From contig SMXV01000086.1 of the NCBI GenBank assembly GCA_004356175.1, positions 1 through 7,412 of the forward strand: a stretch of DNA of 7,412 nt, in the 5' to 3' direction. This stretch comes from Acidobacteriota bacterium. Its GTDB lineage: Bacteria > Actinomycetota > Acidimicrobiia > Spongiisociales > UBA5794. Shown here one piece after another: positions 1-6,541 of this stretch. The notes beneath the pieces are model-generated. The model searched no databases and was not told where the DNA came from. It worked only from the letters and a program-made list of their open reading frames with translations. A program made the position numbers and the translations under genes. Within the stretch, counting starts at the first letter, position 1. Each line of letters begins with the position of its first letter.

Positions 1-582
1 GACGAGTCGGTTGTTCGGATCGCAGGAACGGCATGTCTCAAGCCGATCCTCGCAACAGGCTTCGTGGTCGCCGATGGGCTCGTCGTGACGGTCGCCCACG
101 CTATCGCAGGTGCTGAAGACGATCTGCGCGTCATCGACGCCCTCGGCGCGGTCCATGATGTGGAGGTCGTTGCCTTCGACGATCAGCTCGACATCGCCGT
201 CATGTCGGTGGAGGGAATCAACGGCACGGCGATTCGGCCGGCGAATGCACGGCCAGGAGAGGCTGGCGTGATCACGGCCATGGTTGCTGGCTCGGGGATC
301 GATTTCATCGAGTATGAGGTCATCAGGATTGTGAACGCTCGTAGCGGGGACATCTACGACGTCGGTCGCGTCGAACGGACGGCGATCGATGTACTGACGA
401 CAGCCAAGCGCGGCGCCTCGGGCGCGCCGCTTCTCAACGACGCCGCCGACTACGTCGGCATGGTGTTCGCTATCAGCAGGGATCGCGAGAACGGAGTGTA
501 CGCCCTCGCCTCATCTGAGATCGTCGACTACTTGGCATCATTGCCCACCGGTATTCCCGCCGAAAGGGGGCGATGCCGGTGA
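1..582 (+). CDS. Trypsin-like serine protease, C-terminal part (5' truncated by window edge)
   Basis: The frame is open from base 1, so the start lies outside the window; the GTG at 64 falls inside the protease fold and is not a credible start. The 193 visible residues carry a complete chymotrypsin-fold triad in the right order: His33 in TVAHAIAG (codon 97-99), Asp64 in DDQLDIAVMS (190-192) and Ser140 in RGASGAPLL (418-420). The nucleophile motif is GASGAP rather than the classical GDSGGP, a variation seen in HtrA/MarP-type bacterial proteases. A GFVV strand precedes the His motif and a VGMVFA strand follows the Ser, as expected. No PDZ domain follows; the protein ends about 50 residues after the nucleophile. 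Upstream membrane segments, as in MarP, cannot be judged. The next gene is 93 bases downstream. The fold is secure; substrate and location are unknown. Confidence 0.85.
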   Translation, partial: DESVVRIAGTACLKPILATGFVVADGLVVTVAHAIAGAEDDLRVIDALGAVHDVEVVAFDDQLDIAVMSVEGINGTAIRPANARPGEAGVITAMVAGSGIDFIEYEVIRIVNARSGDIYDVGRVERTAIDVLTTAKRGASGAPLLNDAADYVGMVFAISRDRENGVYALASSEIVDYLASLPTGIPAERGRCR

Positions 583-675
583 GCGTGCGCACCCTCGTGC
601 GCAGCAGCCGCTTCGGTGGCTTCACTACCATCGCTTCTGTGCATCGAGTCAGTGGACACCCTAAGGAGGACACAC

Positions 676-1050
676 ATGCAGGAAATCACATTCATCATCG
701 GTCCAGAGCGTGCCGCGGCCGAGTTGTGGGAGGCGATCGGGCGCTCTGGAGTCTCCATGGAGGCCTCGTGTACGTATCCGGGCACCGAGGGTCGCAATGT
801 TCGCGTCGTCGTCAGCGACGATGATGCAAAGGCAGCCCGCAGTGCGGCCATCGGCGCCGGATTTGGCGCTATCGATCAGCATGAAGTGCTGATCGCTAAC
901 ATCGAGGTGCGACCGGGCGGTCTCGGCGACCTTGCGCGCACGATCGCGGATGCAGGCGCGAAGGTGCACATTCTCTACATGGCGACGGGTAACCGGGTCG
1001 TTTTTGGTGCGGACGATCTGCAAGCGGCTGCCGCAGCGCTCGGCATCTGA
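676..1050 (+). CDS. Small tandem ACT-domain protein (124 aa)
   Basis: The start is set by a near-perfect Shine-Dalgarno, TAAGGAGGA at 662-670, five bases before ATG 676; a GTG in the same frame at 616 lacks such a site. The 124 residues read as two successive beta-alpha-beta-beta-alpha-beta units. The first (about 1-65) runs from EITFIIGPER through NVRVVVSDDD. The second (about 70-124) has the typical ACT opening EVRPGGLGDLARTIADAGAKV followed by a strand ending in NRVVFGADD. ACT domains bind small ligands, often amino acids, and usually regulate metabolic enzymes; stand-alone tandem ACT proteins are common and mostly of unknown partner. No catalytic domain is present and the length is complete. 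It lies 85 bases before xylA, but nothing links it functionally to xylose use. Function is unassigned beyond likely ligand binding. Confidence 0.75.
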   Translation: MQEITFIIGPERAAAELWEAIGRSGVSMEASCTYPGTEGRNVRVVVSDDDAKAARSAAIGAGFGAIDQHEVLIANIEVRPGGLGDLARTIADAGAKVHILYMATGNRVVFGADDLQAAAAALGI

Positions 1051-1135
1051 TCACATGGCTTTACGATTCGACATGGCTATCGAAGAGGACGTCCTGTGAC
1101 GGATGACCCTTGCTGTGACAGCGGAGACGCCCACC

Positions 1136-2467
1136 ATGGCTGAATTTTTCACGGATGTCGCCGGGCCTGTTGCCTTTGCCGGTACTGACCGGGGTGATGG
1201 ACTCGGGTTTCGGGTGTACAACCCTGACCGTCTCGTTTCCGGCAGACGCATGGCGGATCATCTGAGGATTGCCGTGTGTTACTGGCACAGCTTCAACTGG
1301 CCTGGCACCGACGTCTTCGGCGCCGGAACTTTCGATCGTCCCTGGCTTGACCCGAGCGACGATCCGATCTCTGCGGCATACGCGAAACAGGATGCTGCGT
1401 TCGAGTTCTTCGAAAAGCTTGGAACCCCGTTCTATTGCTTCCACGATGTTGATATGGCTCCTCCGGGTGCGAGCCTGGCGGAATCGCGCTCGAATCTCGA
1501 GATGCTGGTCGATCGAGCAGCGGAGAAGCAGGAAGAAACCGGCGTGAGGCTTCTGTGGGGTACGGCGAACCTGTTCTCTCACCCACGGTATGCCGCTGGT
1601 GCGGCCACGAACCCCGATCCTGATGTATTTGCGCACGCGGCAGCCCAGGTTCGGGATGCCATGGCCGCGACCCATCGACTCGGTGGTGAGAACTACGTGC
1701 TGTGGGGTGGCCGTGAGGGCTACGACACGCTGCTCAACACGGAGATGTCCCGCGAGAGTGATCAGCTCGCGCGATTCCTCGAGCTCGTAGCTGACCACAA
1801 GAGAAACATTGGATTCACCGGAGCACTCCTCATCGAGCCGAAGCCGCAAGAGCCGACGAAGCACCAGTATGACTACGACTGTGCGACCGTGCACGGATTC
1901 CTCGAGAGATATGACCTGGTCGAGGAGTACAAAGTGAACATCGAGGTGAACCACGCAACGCTCGGGGGACACTCGTTCCATCATGAGGTCGCGTACGCCA
2001 TCGAGAACGGCATCTTTGGAAGCATCGATGCCAACCGCGGTGATCCGCAGAACGGATGGGATACAGACCAGTTTCCGAACTCGGTCGAAGAGCTGTCACT
2101 GGGCCTGTTCGAGATCCTCCGTGGAGGGGGTTTCACTTCCGGGGGGTGCAACTTCGACACGAAGCTTCGCCGCCAGAGCATGGACCGCACCGACTTGTTC
2201 CACGCTCACATCGGTGGTATCGACACTCTCGCCCAGTCGCTCCTTGTGGCCAGCGCACTCATCGACGACGGGGCGCTCGATCAGGCACGCACGGATAGGT
2301 ATTCGGGTTGGGGAGCTGACCGTGGTCGCATGATCTTCTCCGATGGTGCGACCCTCGATTCGATCGCCGATGAGGCCATGTCGAAGAATCTGGACCCAAC
2401 CCCAAAGTCCGGTCGACAGGAGCTGCTGGAGAACGCGGTCAACAAGGTCATCTGGACCACGACATGA
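1136..2467 (+). CDS. xylA: D-xylose isomerase, class II (443 aa)
   Basis: XylA interconverts D-xylose and D-xylulose (EC 5.3.1.5) in the cytoplasm using two divalent metals. The protein aligns along its whole length with E. coli XylA (440 aa, from memory), offset by about two residues. Visible active-site residues are His103 and Asp106 in FYCFHDVD, Glu234 and Lys236 in LLIEPKPQEP, Glu270 and His273 in NIEVNHATL, Asp298 in GSIDANRGD, Asp309 and Asp311 in GWDTDQFP, and Asp341 in NFDTK; all expected metal ligands are present. ATG 1136 is preferred because MAEFF lines up with the family N-terminus and GGAG (1123-1126) sits nine bases upstream. ATG 1103 in frame would add 11 residues and has a poorer ribosome site. 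The gene precedes xylB by 19 bases, so the two are very probably one operon. I saw no clear regulator operator in the 85 bases upstream. Confidence 0.96.
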   Translation: MAEFFTDVAGPVAFAGTDRGDGLGFRVYNPDRLVSGRRMADHLRIAVCYWHSFNWPGTDVFGAGTFDRPWLDPSDDPISAAYAKQDAAFEFFEKLGTPFYCFHDVDMAPPGASLAESRSNLEMLVDRAAEKQEETGVRLLWGTANLFSHPRYAAGAATNPDPDVFAHAAAQVRDAMAATHRLGGENYVLWGGREGYDTLLNTEMSRESDQLARFLELVADHKRNIGFTGALLIEPKPQEPTKHQYDYDCATVHGFLERYDLVEEYKVNIEVNHATLGGHSFHHEVAYAIENGIFGSIDANRGDPQNGWDTDQFPNSVEELSLGLFEILRGGGFTSGGCNFDTKLRRQSMDRTDLFHAHIGGIDTLAQSLLVASALIDDGALDQARTDRYSGWGADRGRMIFSDGATLDSIADEAMSKNLDPTPKSGRQELLENAVNKVIWTTT

Positions 2468-2490
2468 CCATGCGCCTGGTCGTGGTATGA
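2464..2490 (+). other. 8-codon minicistron bridging xylA and xylB
   Basis: A tiny frame encoding MTMRLVVV starts at ATG 2464, overlapping the xylA stop as ATGA (2464-2467). It ends at TGA 2488-2490, overlapping the xylB start as ATGA (2487-2490). No good Shine-Dalgarno precedes the xylB ATG, since the upstream bases are GCGCCTGGTCGTGGT. A ribosome finishing xylA could reinitiate, read the short frame, and terminate exactly on the xylB start, coupling xylB translation to xylA. The geometry is seen directly; translation and coupling are inferred. Chance is a fair alternative for so short a frame. Confidence 0.3.
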
Positions 2491-3905
2491 ATCTTGTGGC
2501 TGGCGTCGATTCGTCGACCCAGTCGACGAAGGTGGAGATACGGGACATCGAAACAGGCGACCTTGTTGCTACCGGTCGCGCTGGCCACCCGGCTGTCCAT
2601 CCGCCTGCCAGTGAACAACATCCCGATAGCTGGTGGGCTGCACTGGCGGACGCTCTGTCGCAGGTGGCTGTCCACCTCGGTGACGTGAAGGCGATATCGG
2701 TGGTGGCCCAGCAGCACGGGCTGGTGTGCCTCGACGCCGACGGTGATCCCATACGCCCCGCGAAGCTCTGGAACGACACCACCTCTGCGGGACAAGCACG
2801 AGCGCTGGTGGAGCGCTTCGGTGCCAGAGCATGGGCGCAACGGTGTGGTCTGGTGCCCGTGTCGTCGATCACGATCACGAAGCTTGCGTGGCTTGTGGAG
2901 AACGAGCCGCATGTGATCGCCAGAGCCGACTCGTTCATGTTGCCTCACGACTTTCTCACGTTTCGACTCACCGGGCAACGGGTAACGGATAGAGGTGACG
3001 CCTCAGGGACAGGATGGTGGTCTCCGGTCACCGGGGGCTACGAGCCAGAACTCCTGGGCCTTGTCGTGGACGACCCACGAGGCCTGATCGACCGACTGCC
3101 AAGGGTGCTTGGCCCGCAGGAACCCGCTGGCGCTGTCACCGCGCAGGCTGCGGCATCGACAGGGTTGCCGGTGGGAATCCCGGTTGCGTGCGGCACAGGT
3201 GACAACATGGGGGCTGCTTACGGCCTCGGCCTCGAACCGGGAGACATTGCAATGTCGCTCGGCACATCGGGGACGGTCTACGCCGTGACTGACAGTCCGG
3301 TCAAGGACGCTACGGGTCTCGTTGCCGGCTTCGCCGATGCGACCGGGAGATACCTTCCGCTGGCAGCCACGCTGAATGCCACGAGAGTGACAGACACTGT
3401 TGCGCTCTGGCTCGGAGCCGACAGAGCGGAATTCGCCGAGCTCGCCCTTGAGTCCCTGCCGGATCCGAGCCTTGTCCTCAAGCCATACTTCGACGGCGAG
3501 CGCACTCCGAACCTTCCGGACGCGAGGGGTTCGTTCTTTGGACTGCGAAACGACACAACACGAGCCGACATCGCCTCCGCGGCGCACGTGGGCGTTGTGT
3601 GCGGACTCATGTTCGGCACCGACGCGCTTGCGTCCTGCGGTGTGAGCACGGGCGGTCAGATCCACCTCACGGGTGGTGGCGCACGTTCTGTTGCATTCCA
3701 GCAATGGGTCGCGGACCTTTGGGGTCGTCCCGTGATGGTGTACATCGACGGTGAAGCGGCCGCCGCGGGGGCATGCCGTCAGGCTGCTGTTGCCGCAACC
3801 AGCGTCGAGCCTGCGTGGAGCCTTGTACCGGATCGGGTCGTAGAGCCCAGGACAGGCGTCGATCGACATCTGTACCGCAAGACGTATGATCAGGCTGGCC
3901 AGTGA
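2487..3905 (+). CDS. xylB: Xylulokinase, FGGY family (472 aa)
   Basis: XylB phosphorylates D-xylulose with ATP to D-xylulose 5-phosphate (EC 2.7.1.17), feeding the pentose phosphate pathway. FGGY-family landmarks appear in order: the N-terminal phosphate loop GVDSSTQSTKV (residues 6-16), the sugar-loop motif QQHGLV (75-80), the catalytic base Asp239 in CGTGDNMGAAYG, the second ATPase phosphate motif MSLGTSGTVYAV (256-267), YFDGERTPNLP (334-344) and the adenosine-binding LTGGGARS (394-401). Length matches the family (E. coli 484 aa). ATG 2487 is chosen because MNLVAGVDSS starts directly at the first strand; the open frame extends 48 codons upstream only as an out-of-frame shadow of xylA. QQHG where E. 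coli has QMHG resembles actinobacterial XylB proteins. Its 3' end faces the transaldolase relic 27 bases away. Another FGGY kinase specificity is possible, but the xylA neighbour makes xylulose by far the best substrate. Confidence 0.94.
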   Translation: MNLVAGVDSSTQSTKVEIRDIETGDLVATGRAGHPAVHPPASEQHPDSWWAALADALSQVAVHLGDVKAISVVAQQHGLVCLDADGDPIRPAKLWNDTTSAGQARALVERFGARAWAQRCGLVPVSSITITKLAWLVENEPHVIARADSFMLPHDFLTFRLTGQRVTDRGDASGTGWWSPVTGGYEPELLGLVVDDPRGLIDRLPRVLGPQEPAGAVTAQAAASTGLPVGIPVACGTGDNMGAAYGLGLEPGDIAMSLGTSGTVYAVTDSPVKDATGLVAGFADATGRYLPLAATLNATRVTDTVALWLGADRAEFAELALESLPDPSLVLKPYFDGERTPNLPDARGSFFGLRNDTTRADIASAAHVGVVCGLMFGTDALASCGVSTGGQIHLTGGGARSVAFQQWVADLWGRPVMVYIDGEAAAAGACRQAAVAATSVEPAWSLVPDRVVEPRTGVDRHLYRKTYDQAGQ

Positions 3906-3932
3906 TCGAGCTTCGAATCCTGACGTCGGCGT

Positions 3933-4253
3933 CTACTTTACGTCCGGCTTGGAGAACATGAACTCCTCACGGATAACCCTGGTCAGTTCGTGTTAGAAGG
4001 CGATGATTCCACGTAGTGTGCGCACGGTGGCGCCGTACGCCTTTCGGAAATCTGGCACCCGCTCGTAGAGCTCGGCGATGATCTCAGGGTCGACAGGCCT
4101 TCGTCCTCGCGCCTGGGCCACCGTGAAGCTGGCCGTGGCGTTGACATTCACGCCTCGGTATGCCGCTTTCTCCATCGCCTCGATGCCCTGTCGCGTGGCT
4201 GGCAGCTTGTGCAACGGATTGTCGTAGTTCGAGTTGGTTCGCGTCCTGTCCTG
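3933..4253 (-). pseudogene. Transaldolase-family remnant: 5' truncated, internally deleted, in-frame TAA
   Basis: Read on the minus strand, one continuous frame runs from about 4251 down to TAG at 3933-3935, interrupted by TAA at 3993-3995. The first block, HKLPATRQGIEAMEKAA then RGVNVNATASFTVAQA, matches the transaldolase Schiff-base region (E. coli IKLASTWQGI...GINCNLTLLFSFAQA); the lysine codon is 4206-4208. This block jumps to C-terminal-looking sequence (VDPEIIAELYERVPDFRKAY, then GATVRTLRG). After the TAA the same frame continues HELTRVIREEFMFSKPDVK and stops. A working barrel needs well over 200 residues; under 110 remain. The N-terminal half, most of the middle, and probably a dozen or so residues between KAY and GATV are missing, yet the frame is kept. 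No start or ribosome site exists (only TTG 4214). Transaldolase belongs to the pathway XylAB feeds, so this was probably part of the same cluster, in convergent orientation. Confidence 0.75.
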
Positions 4254-4303
4254 TCAGGTACATGGGAACGCTGCTGACGGGTTACTGACACTTAGGTGAC
4301 AGG
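4250..4303. repeat. Imperfect inverted repeat, possible insertion-sequence end scar
   Basis: The arm at 4250-4267 (CCTGTCAGGTACATGGGA) and the reverse complement of 4286-4303 (CCTGTCACCTAAGTGTCA) agree at 13 of 18 positions, with the outer seven bases identical. Further TGAC/GTCA cores lie between them, a pattern reminiscent of transposase-binding ends. The left arm begins where transaldolase similarity stops, which fits an insertion that broke that gene. No transposase fragment is readable in 4304-4406 in any frame. It could also be a hairpin or operator. Confidence 0.35.
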
Positions 4304-4406
4304 GTTGAAGAGCATACTCAGGGCGTGGAACCGACGAAGCTGTGAATCGCCCTCCGATGCAAAGCGCTGTCACGGTCTGGTTAGCCTCCCGATGGGAAAT
4401 CCTGTG

Positions 4407-4415
4407 TGGTATTAT
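4407..4415 (+). promoter_or_regulatory. Extended -10 promoter element
   Basis: TGGTATTAT fits the extended -10 form TGnTATAAT with one mismatch and is AT-rich within a GC-rich context. It lies 31 bases before the ATG at 4446, giving a short leader of roughly 25 bases. No convincing -35 is seen about 17 bases upstream, which is tolerated by extended -10 promoters. It would drive the MBL-fold gene separately from xylAB. Confidence 0.45.
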
Positions 4416-4445
4416 CGCGCCGACGGCTCGTTCGGGAGGACCTAG

Positions 4446-5585
4446 ATGTCTGTTTTCACGCCCGCCTACCTTGGCGGTGTACACGCCCTGACCTCAGACC
4501 CGGTAGTGGGAACACCGGAGCTCGATCGTGCCGACATATACACTCCTGGTACTGAGGAGCTCACGGAAGGGGAGATTCGGGTATCGATTCTCGGCTCAGG
4601 ACTGCCATGGGTGACGAAGTCCCAAGCTGCAGGTTCAGTACTGGTCGAGGTCGGGAACGTGCAGCGAGATGTGTTCGTCCTCGATCTCGGGGCTGGATCG
4701 CTTGCCAACTTCAGCGGGCTGCGTGTCCCCGTGACGAGCCTCAAGAACGTCTTCCTCAGCCACCTCCACGCCGACCATGTGGCCGACTACCTCACGCTGA
4801 TGGGAAGCTACGTCAAGGCCGGTCGTCTCGACCCGGTTGAAGTATGGGGAGGCGGATCGGACGACCCAGCCCTCGGACTGGCAGAATTCGTGGCTTCGAT
4901 CGAGAAGGCTCTCGCATGGGACCTCGAATCGATGCGGGGCAGCGTTGCAACCAGCGGTGCGTCTGCGACGGCATATGAGGTGCCGTATGACCGGACCGAG
5001 GTGATCTACGAGCGAAACGGTGTCACGATCACCTCATTTCCCGTCATTCACATTCTCAACGGTGCCGTCGGATATCGGGTGGACTATGCCGGGCAGAGCG
5101 TTGTCTTCTCCGGTGATACCAGGCCAACGATGACATTGGTTGAAGCAGCCAGAGGCTGTGACCTGTTGATCCACGAGACCTTCCTGCCGCCGGAGACCTT
5201 CGCAGAGCTGATGTCGTTTCCACTGGAGAAGGCGATCTTCGTTGTCAACGAGGCCCACACGCCGCCAGACGCTGCTGCCATCGTGTTCGGCATGGTCGAA
5301 CCCCGCATGGCCGCAATGTGGCACTGTCATGTTGTCGAGGGCTACATGGACCCTGTATTCGAGGGCGTACGGGCTGGATATTCCGGTCCGGTGACGCTTT
5401 GTCAGGACTTGACCGTGTTCAATGTGACGCCAGGCGCAGTCGTGACCCGCCAGGCGGCCATCAGTCTTGTGCAGCAGGCCACAATCGGTCCGTCAGAGAA
5501 CGAGTACACGGTGGATGGTGAACCTCACCCCAATCCTGGCTGGTGGGCAGATGCCACGATCGACTGGCAATCGATGCTGGCCTAG
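4446..5585 (+). CDS. RNase Z-like MBL-fold metallohydrolase (379 aa)
   Basis: GGGAGGA (4434-4440) five bases before the ATG fixes the start. The metallo-beta-lactamase core begins near residue 45 (IRVSILGSGLPW). The metal motif is complete: His106, His108, Asp110 and His111 in SHLHADHV, a further His202 in FPVIHILNGAVGY, Asp224 in VFSGDTRP, and His271 in NEAHTPPDAA, the equivalent of the final RNase Z His-Ser/Thr motif. LIHETF (242-247) is also typical of the RNase Z/arylsulfatase-like branch. A two-metal centre is therefore expected. The ~45-residue N-terminal extension and ~55-residue tail after the core exceed an ordinary tRNase Z, and no signal peptide is visible, so it is cytoplasmic. 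From memory, proteins with DVFVLDLGAGSLANF and SYVKAGRLDPVEVWG are often auto-named after GntH of guanitoxin biosynthesis, but no other gnt gene is here. Substrate unknown; a hydrolase of esters or phosphodiesters is likely. Confidence 0.85.
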   Translation: MSVFTPAYLGGVHALTSDPVVGTPELDRADIYTPGTEELTEGEIRVSILGSGLPWVTKSQAAGSVLVEVGNVQRDVFVLDLGAGSLANFSGLRVPVTSLKNVFLSHLHADHVADYLTLMGSYVKAGRLDPVEVWGGGSDDPALGLAEFVASIEKALAWDLESMRGSVATSGASATAYEVPYDRTEVIYERNGVTITSFPVIHILNGAVGYRVDYAGQSVVFSGDTRPTMTLVEAARGCDLLIHETFLPPETFAELMSFPLEKAIFVVNEAHTPPDAAAIVFGMVEPRMAAMWHCHVVEGYMDPVFEGVRAGYSGPVTLCQDLTVFNVTPGAVVTRQAAISLVQQATIGPSENEYTVDGEPHPNPGWWADATIDWQSMLA

Positions 5586-5616
5586 GCGAGGTTCAGTTCC
5601 GTTGAGCGCACCCGAA

Positions 5617-5850
5617 CTACTGCCGATTGAGCAACGCGAAGAGTGGTAACAGTCCTGTCCGGTGATGTGGGAAATCGAAGGGTGTAACGACTTTCACGGC
5701 AAGTGCAGACCGAGCTTTGTCGATCGGGCGATGCTCCCTGTGTTACTTCGACGAGGATTGAACGCGTGTCGGTCTCGTCCGGTCTCGTCAGACGAGACCC
5801 CGTTTCTCCAGCCCAGCCAACATCGTCGAAAGTGTGGCGGGCTTTCGCTT
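5617..5850 (-). pseudogene. MarR-family transcriptional regulator relic, multiple frameshifts
   Basis: No single minus-strand frame is long and sensible, but three consecutive frames join into the C-terminal half of a MarR winged helix. From 5841 downward, PATLSTMLAGLEKRGLV is the recognition helix and the strand before the wing, ending at TGA 5788-5790. One frame over, TRPDETDTRSILVEVTQ is the wing (GLV-x-TRPDETDTR fits the family GLVxRxPDPxDRR pattern), as if one base was lost after GTC at 5791-5793. A second shift near 5740 gives REHRPIDKARSALAVKVV, like the MarR dimerisation helix, continuing to TAG at 5617-5619. Above 5841, a further frame (ETRRAQAK) may continue the helix-turn-helix, but similarity fades before the DinB start at 5927. 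The N-terminal helices are missing. Its former target is unknown; divergence from the DinB-like gene suggests a past regulator/target pair. Confidence 0.65.
5771..5799. repeat. 10-base tandem repeat plus 9-base perfect palindrome
   Basis: GGTCTCGTCC (5771-5780) is followed directly by GGTCTCGTC (5781-5789), then a single A, then GACGAGACC (5791-5799), the exact reverse complement. The 19-base unit GGTCTCGTCAGACGAGACC is a perfect inverted repeat with a one-base centre. It sits at the frameshift point of the MarR relic, in the turn into the wing, so a short duplication or hairpin slippage may have caused the shift. An operator is possible; there is no T-run for a terminator. Confidence 0.6.
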
Positions 5851-5926
5851 GTGCGCGTCGTGTTTCCTTTGTCGGCTTCATTTCGTTCCGCATGCTTGGC
5901 GGCCTGCTCGACATATTGCTCTCGGC

Positions 5927-6445
5927 ATGGATGTGTGCGAGGTATGTGGATCCGATTTCGATGAACTGTCGCGCGATGACGTTGTGCCCCGAGTACGGGC
6001 AACGGTCACCAACGCGGTAGATGTGGTGATGTCTATTGAGGAATCTCAGAGTTACGTTCAACGTGAACCAGGCCGGTGGCCGGTGGTCGAGTACTGTGCG
6101 CATGTCCGCGGCGTGTTGCTCACAATTCGTGACGGTCTCGTGATGGGTCTTGTAGAGCACGAACCCGACTTCAAGTCGTTGTACCGTGACGGGCACATTG
6201 ACCTCGGGCTCTACAGAAGCGATACGGCGGCTGAGATCGCGAGACCGTTGGAGTCCGCGTCCTCATTGTTCGTACCTCTCTTCTCGGCGATTGAGCCGGT
6301 GTCACTCTGCTGAATCGTGCAGTGTGGCCAGCCCGATCCTCAACCGCGGACGAGTCGGTGGATGGGCTTTCAGGCGGTTCACGAAGCAGAACATCATCTA
6401 TCAGACATGGAAGAGAACGCTGCACGGCTCGGTTCCATGCCATGA
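5927..6445 (+). pseudogene. DinB-like family protein interrupted by one in-frame TGA
   Basis: From ATG 5927 the frame reads 128 residues to TGA 6311-6313, then continues in the same frame for 43 more to TGA 6443-6445. Together they give 172 positions, a normal DinB-family length. The N-terminus has Cys4 and Cys7 (CEVCGSDFDE), His59 lies in VVEYCAHVRG, and the region after the internal stop carries PDPQPRT, RWMGFQAVHEAEHHLSDMEE with His152 and His156. His59, His152 and His156 form the expected three-histidine metal site of the four-helix DinB fold. The internal TGA falls where relatives commonly have Arg (L-x-R-T before the YGYP-like segment), so a CGA to TGA transition is the simplest cause. 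The product without the tail would lack two of three metal ligands. No clear Shine-Dalgarno precedes 5927. DinB-like proteins include thiol-dependent transferases; the specific role here is unknown. Confidence 0.75.
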
Positions 6446-6541
6446 CAGGCTTTCCGGGTGGGCGAGTCGGGGTCGATGCGCTGAGGCCTTCGTCTCGCTT
6501 TGGAGAGTTGGGTGGTAGGTTCTAGGGGGCAAGGAGACGTC

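Noticed and set aside
586..603. TGCGCA-loop-TGCGCA hairpin after the protease gene as a terminator
   Set aside because: The stem is only 6 bases and no T-run follows; TGCGCA is self-complementary and common in GC-rich DNA.
1055..1099. 14-codon leader peptide (MALRFDMAIEEDVL) before xylA
   Set aside because: There is no ribosome site and no attenuator-like codon run or hairpin; too weak to list.
1061..1984. 307-codon open frame on the minus strand
   Set aside because: It lies fully opposite xylA, whose active-site residues are all conserved; the translation shows no family motifs and is a high-GC antisense shadow.
2096..2938. 280-codon open frame on the minus strand
   Set aside because: It is antisense across the xylA-xylB junction, with no recognisable domain; both sense genes are certain.
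5771..5799. CRISPR-like repeat
   Set aside because: The repeats are adjacent with no spacers and only three units, one inverted.
5582..6196. 204-codon open frame on the minus strand
   Set aside because: It includes one frame of the MarR relic (the wing segment) but otherwise runs antisense to the DinB-like gene; as a whole it is not a coherent protein.
6311..6313. UGA as selenocysteine or a reassigned codon in the DinB-like gene
   Set aside because: The aligned residue in the family is not cysteine or selenocysteine, and TGA is the normal stop of xylA, xylB and the tandem-ACT gene here. The TAA in the transaldolase relic cannot be explained this way either.
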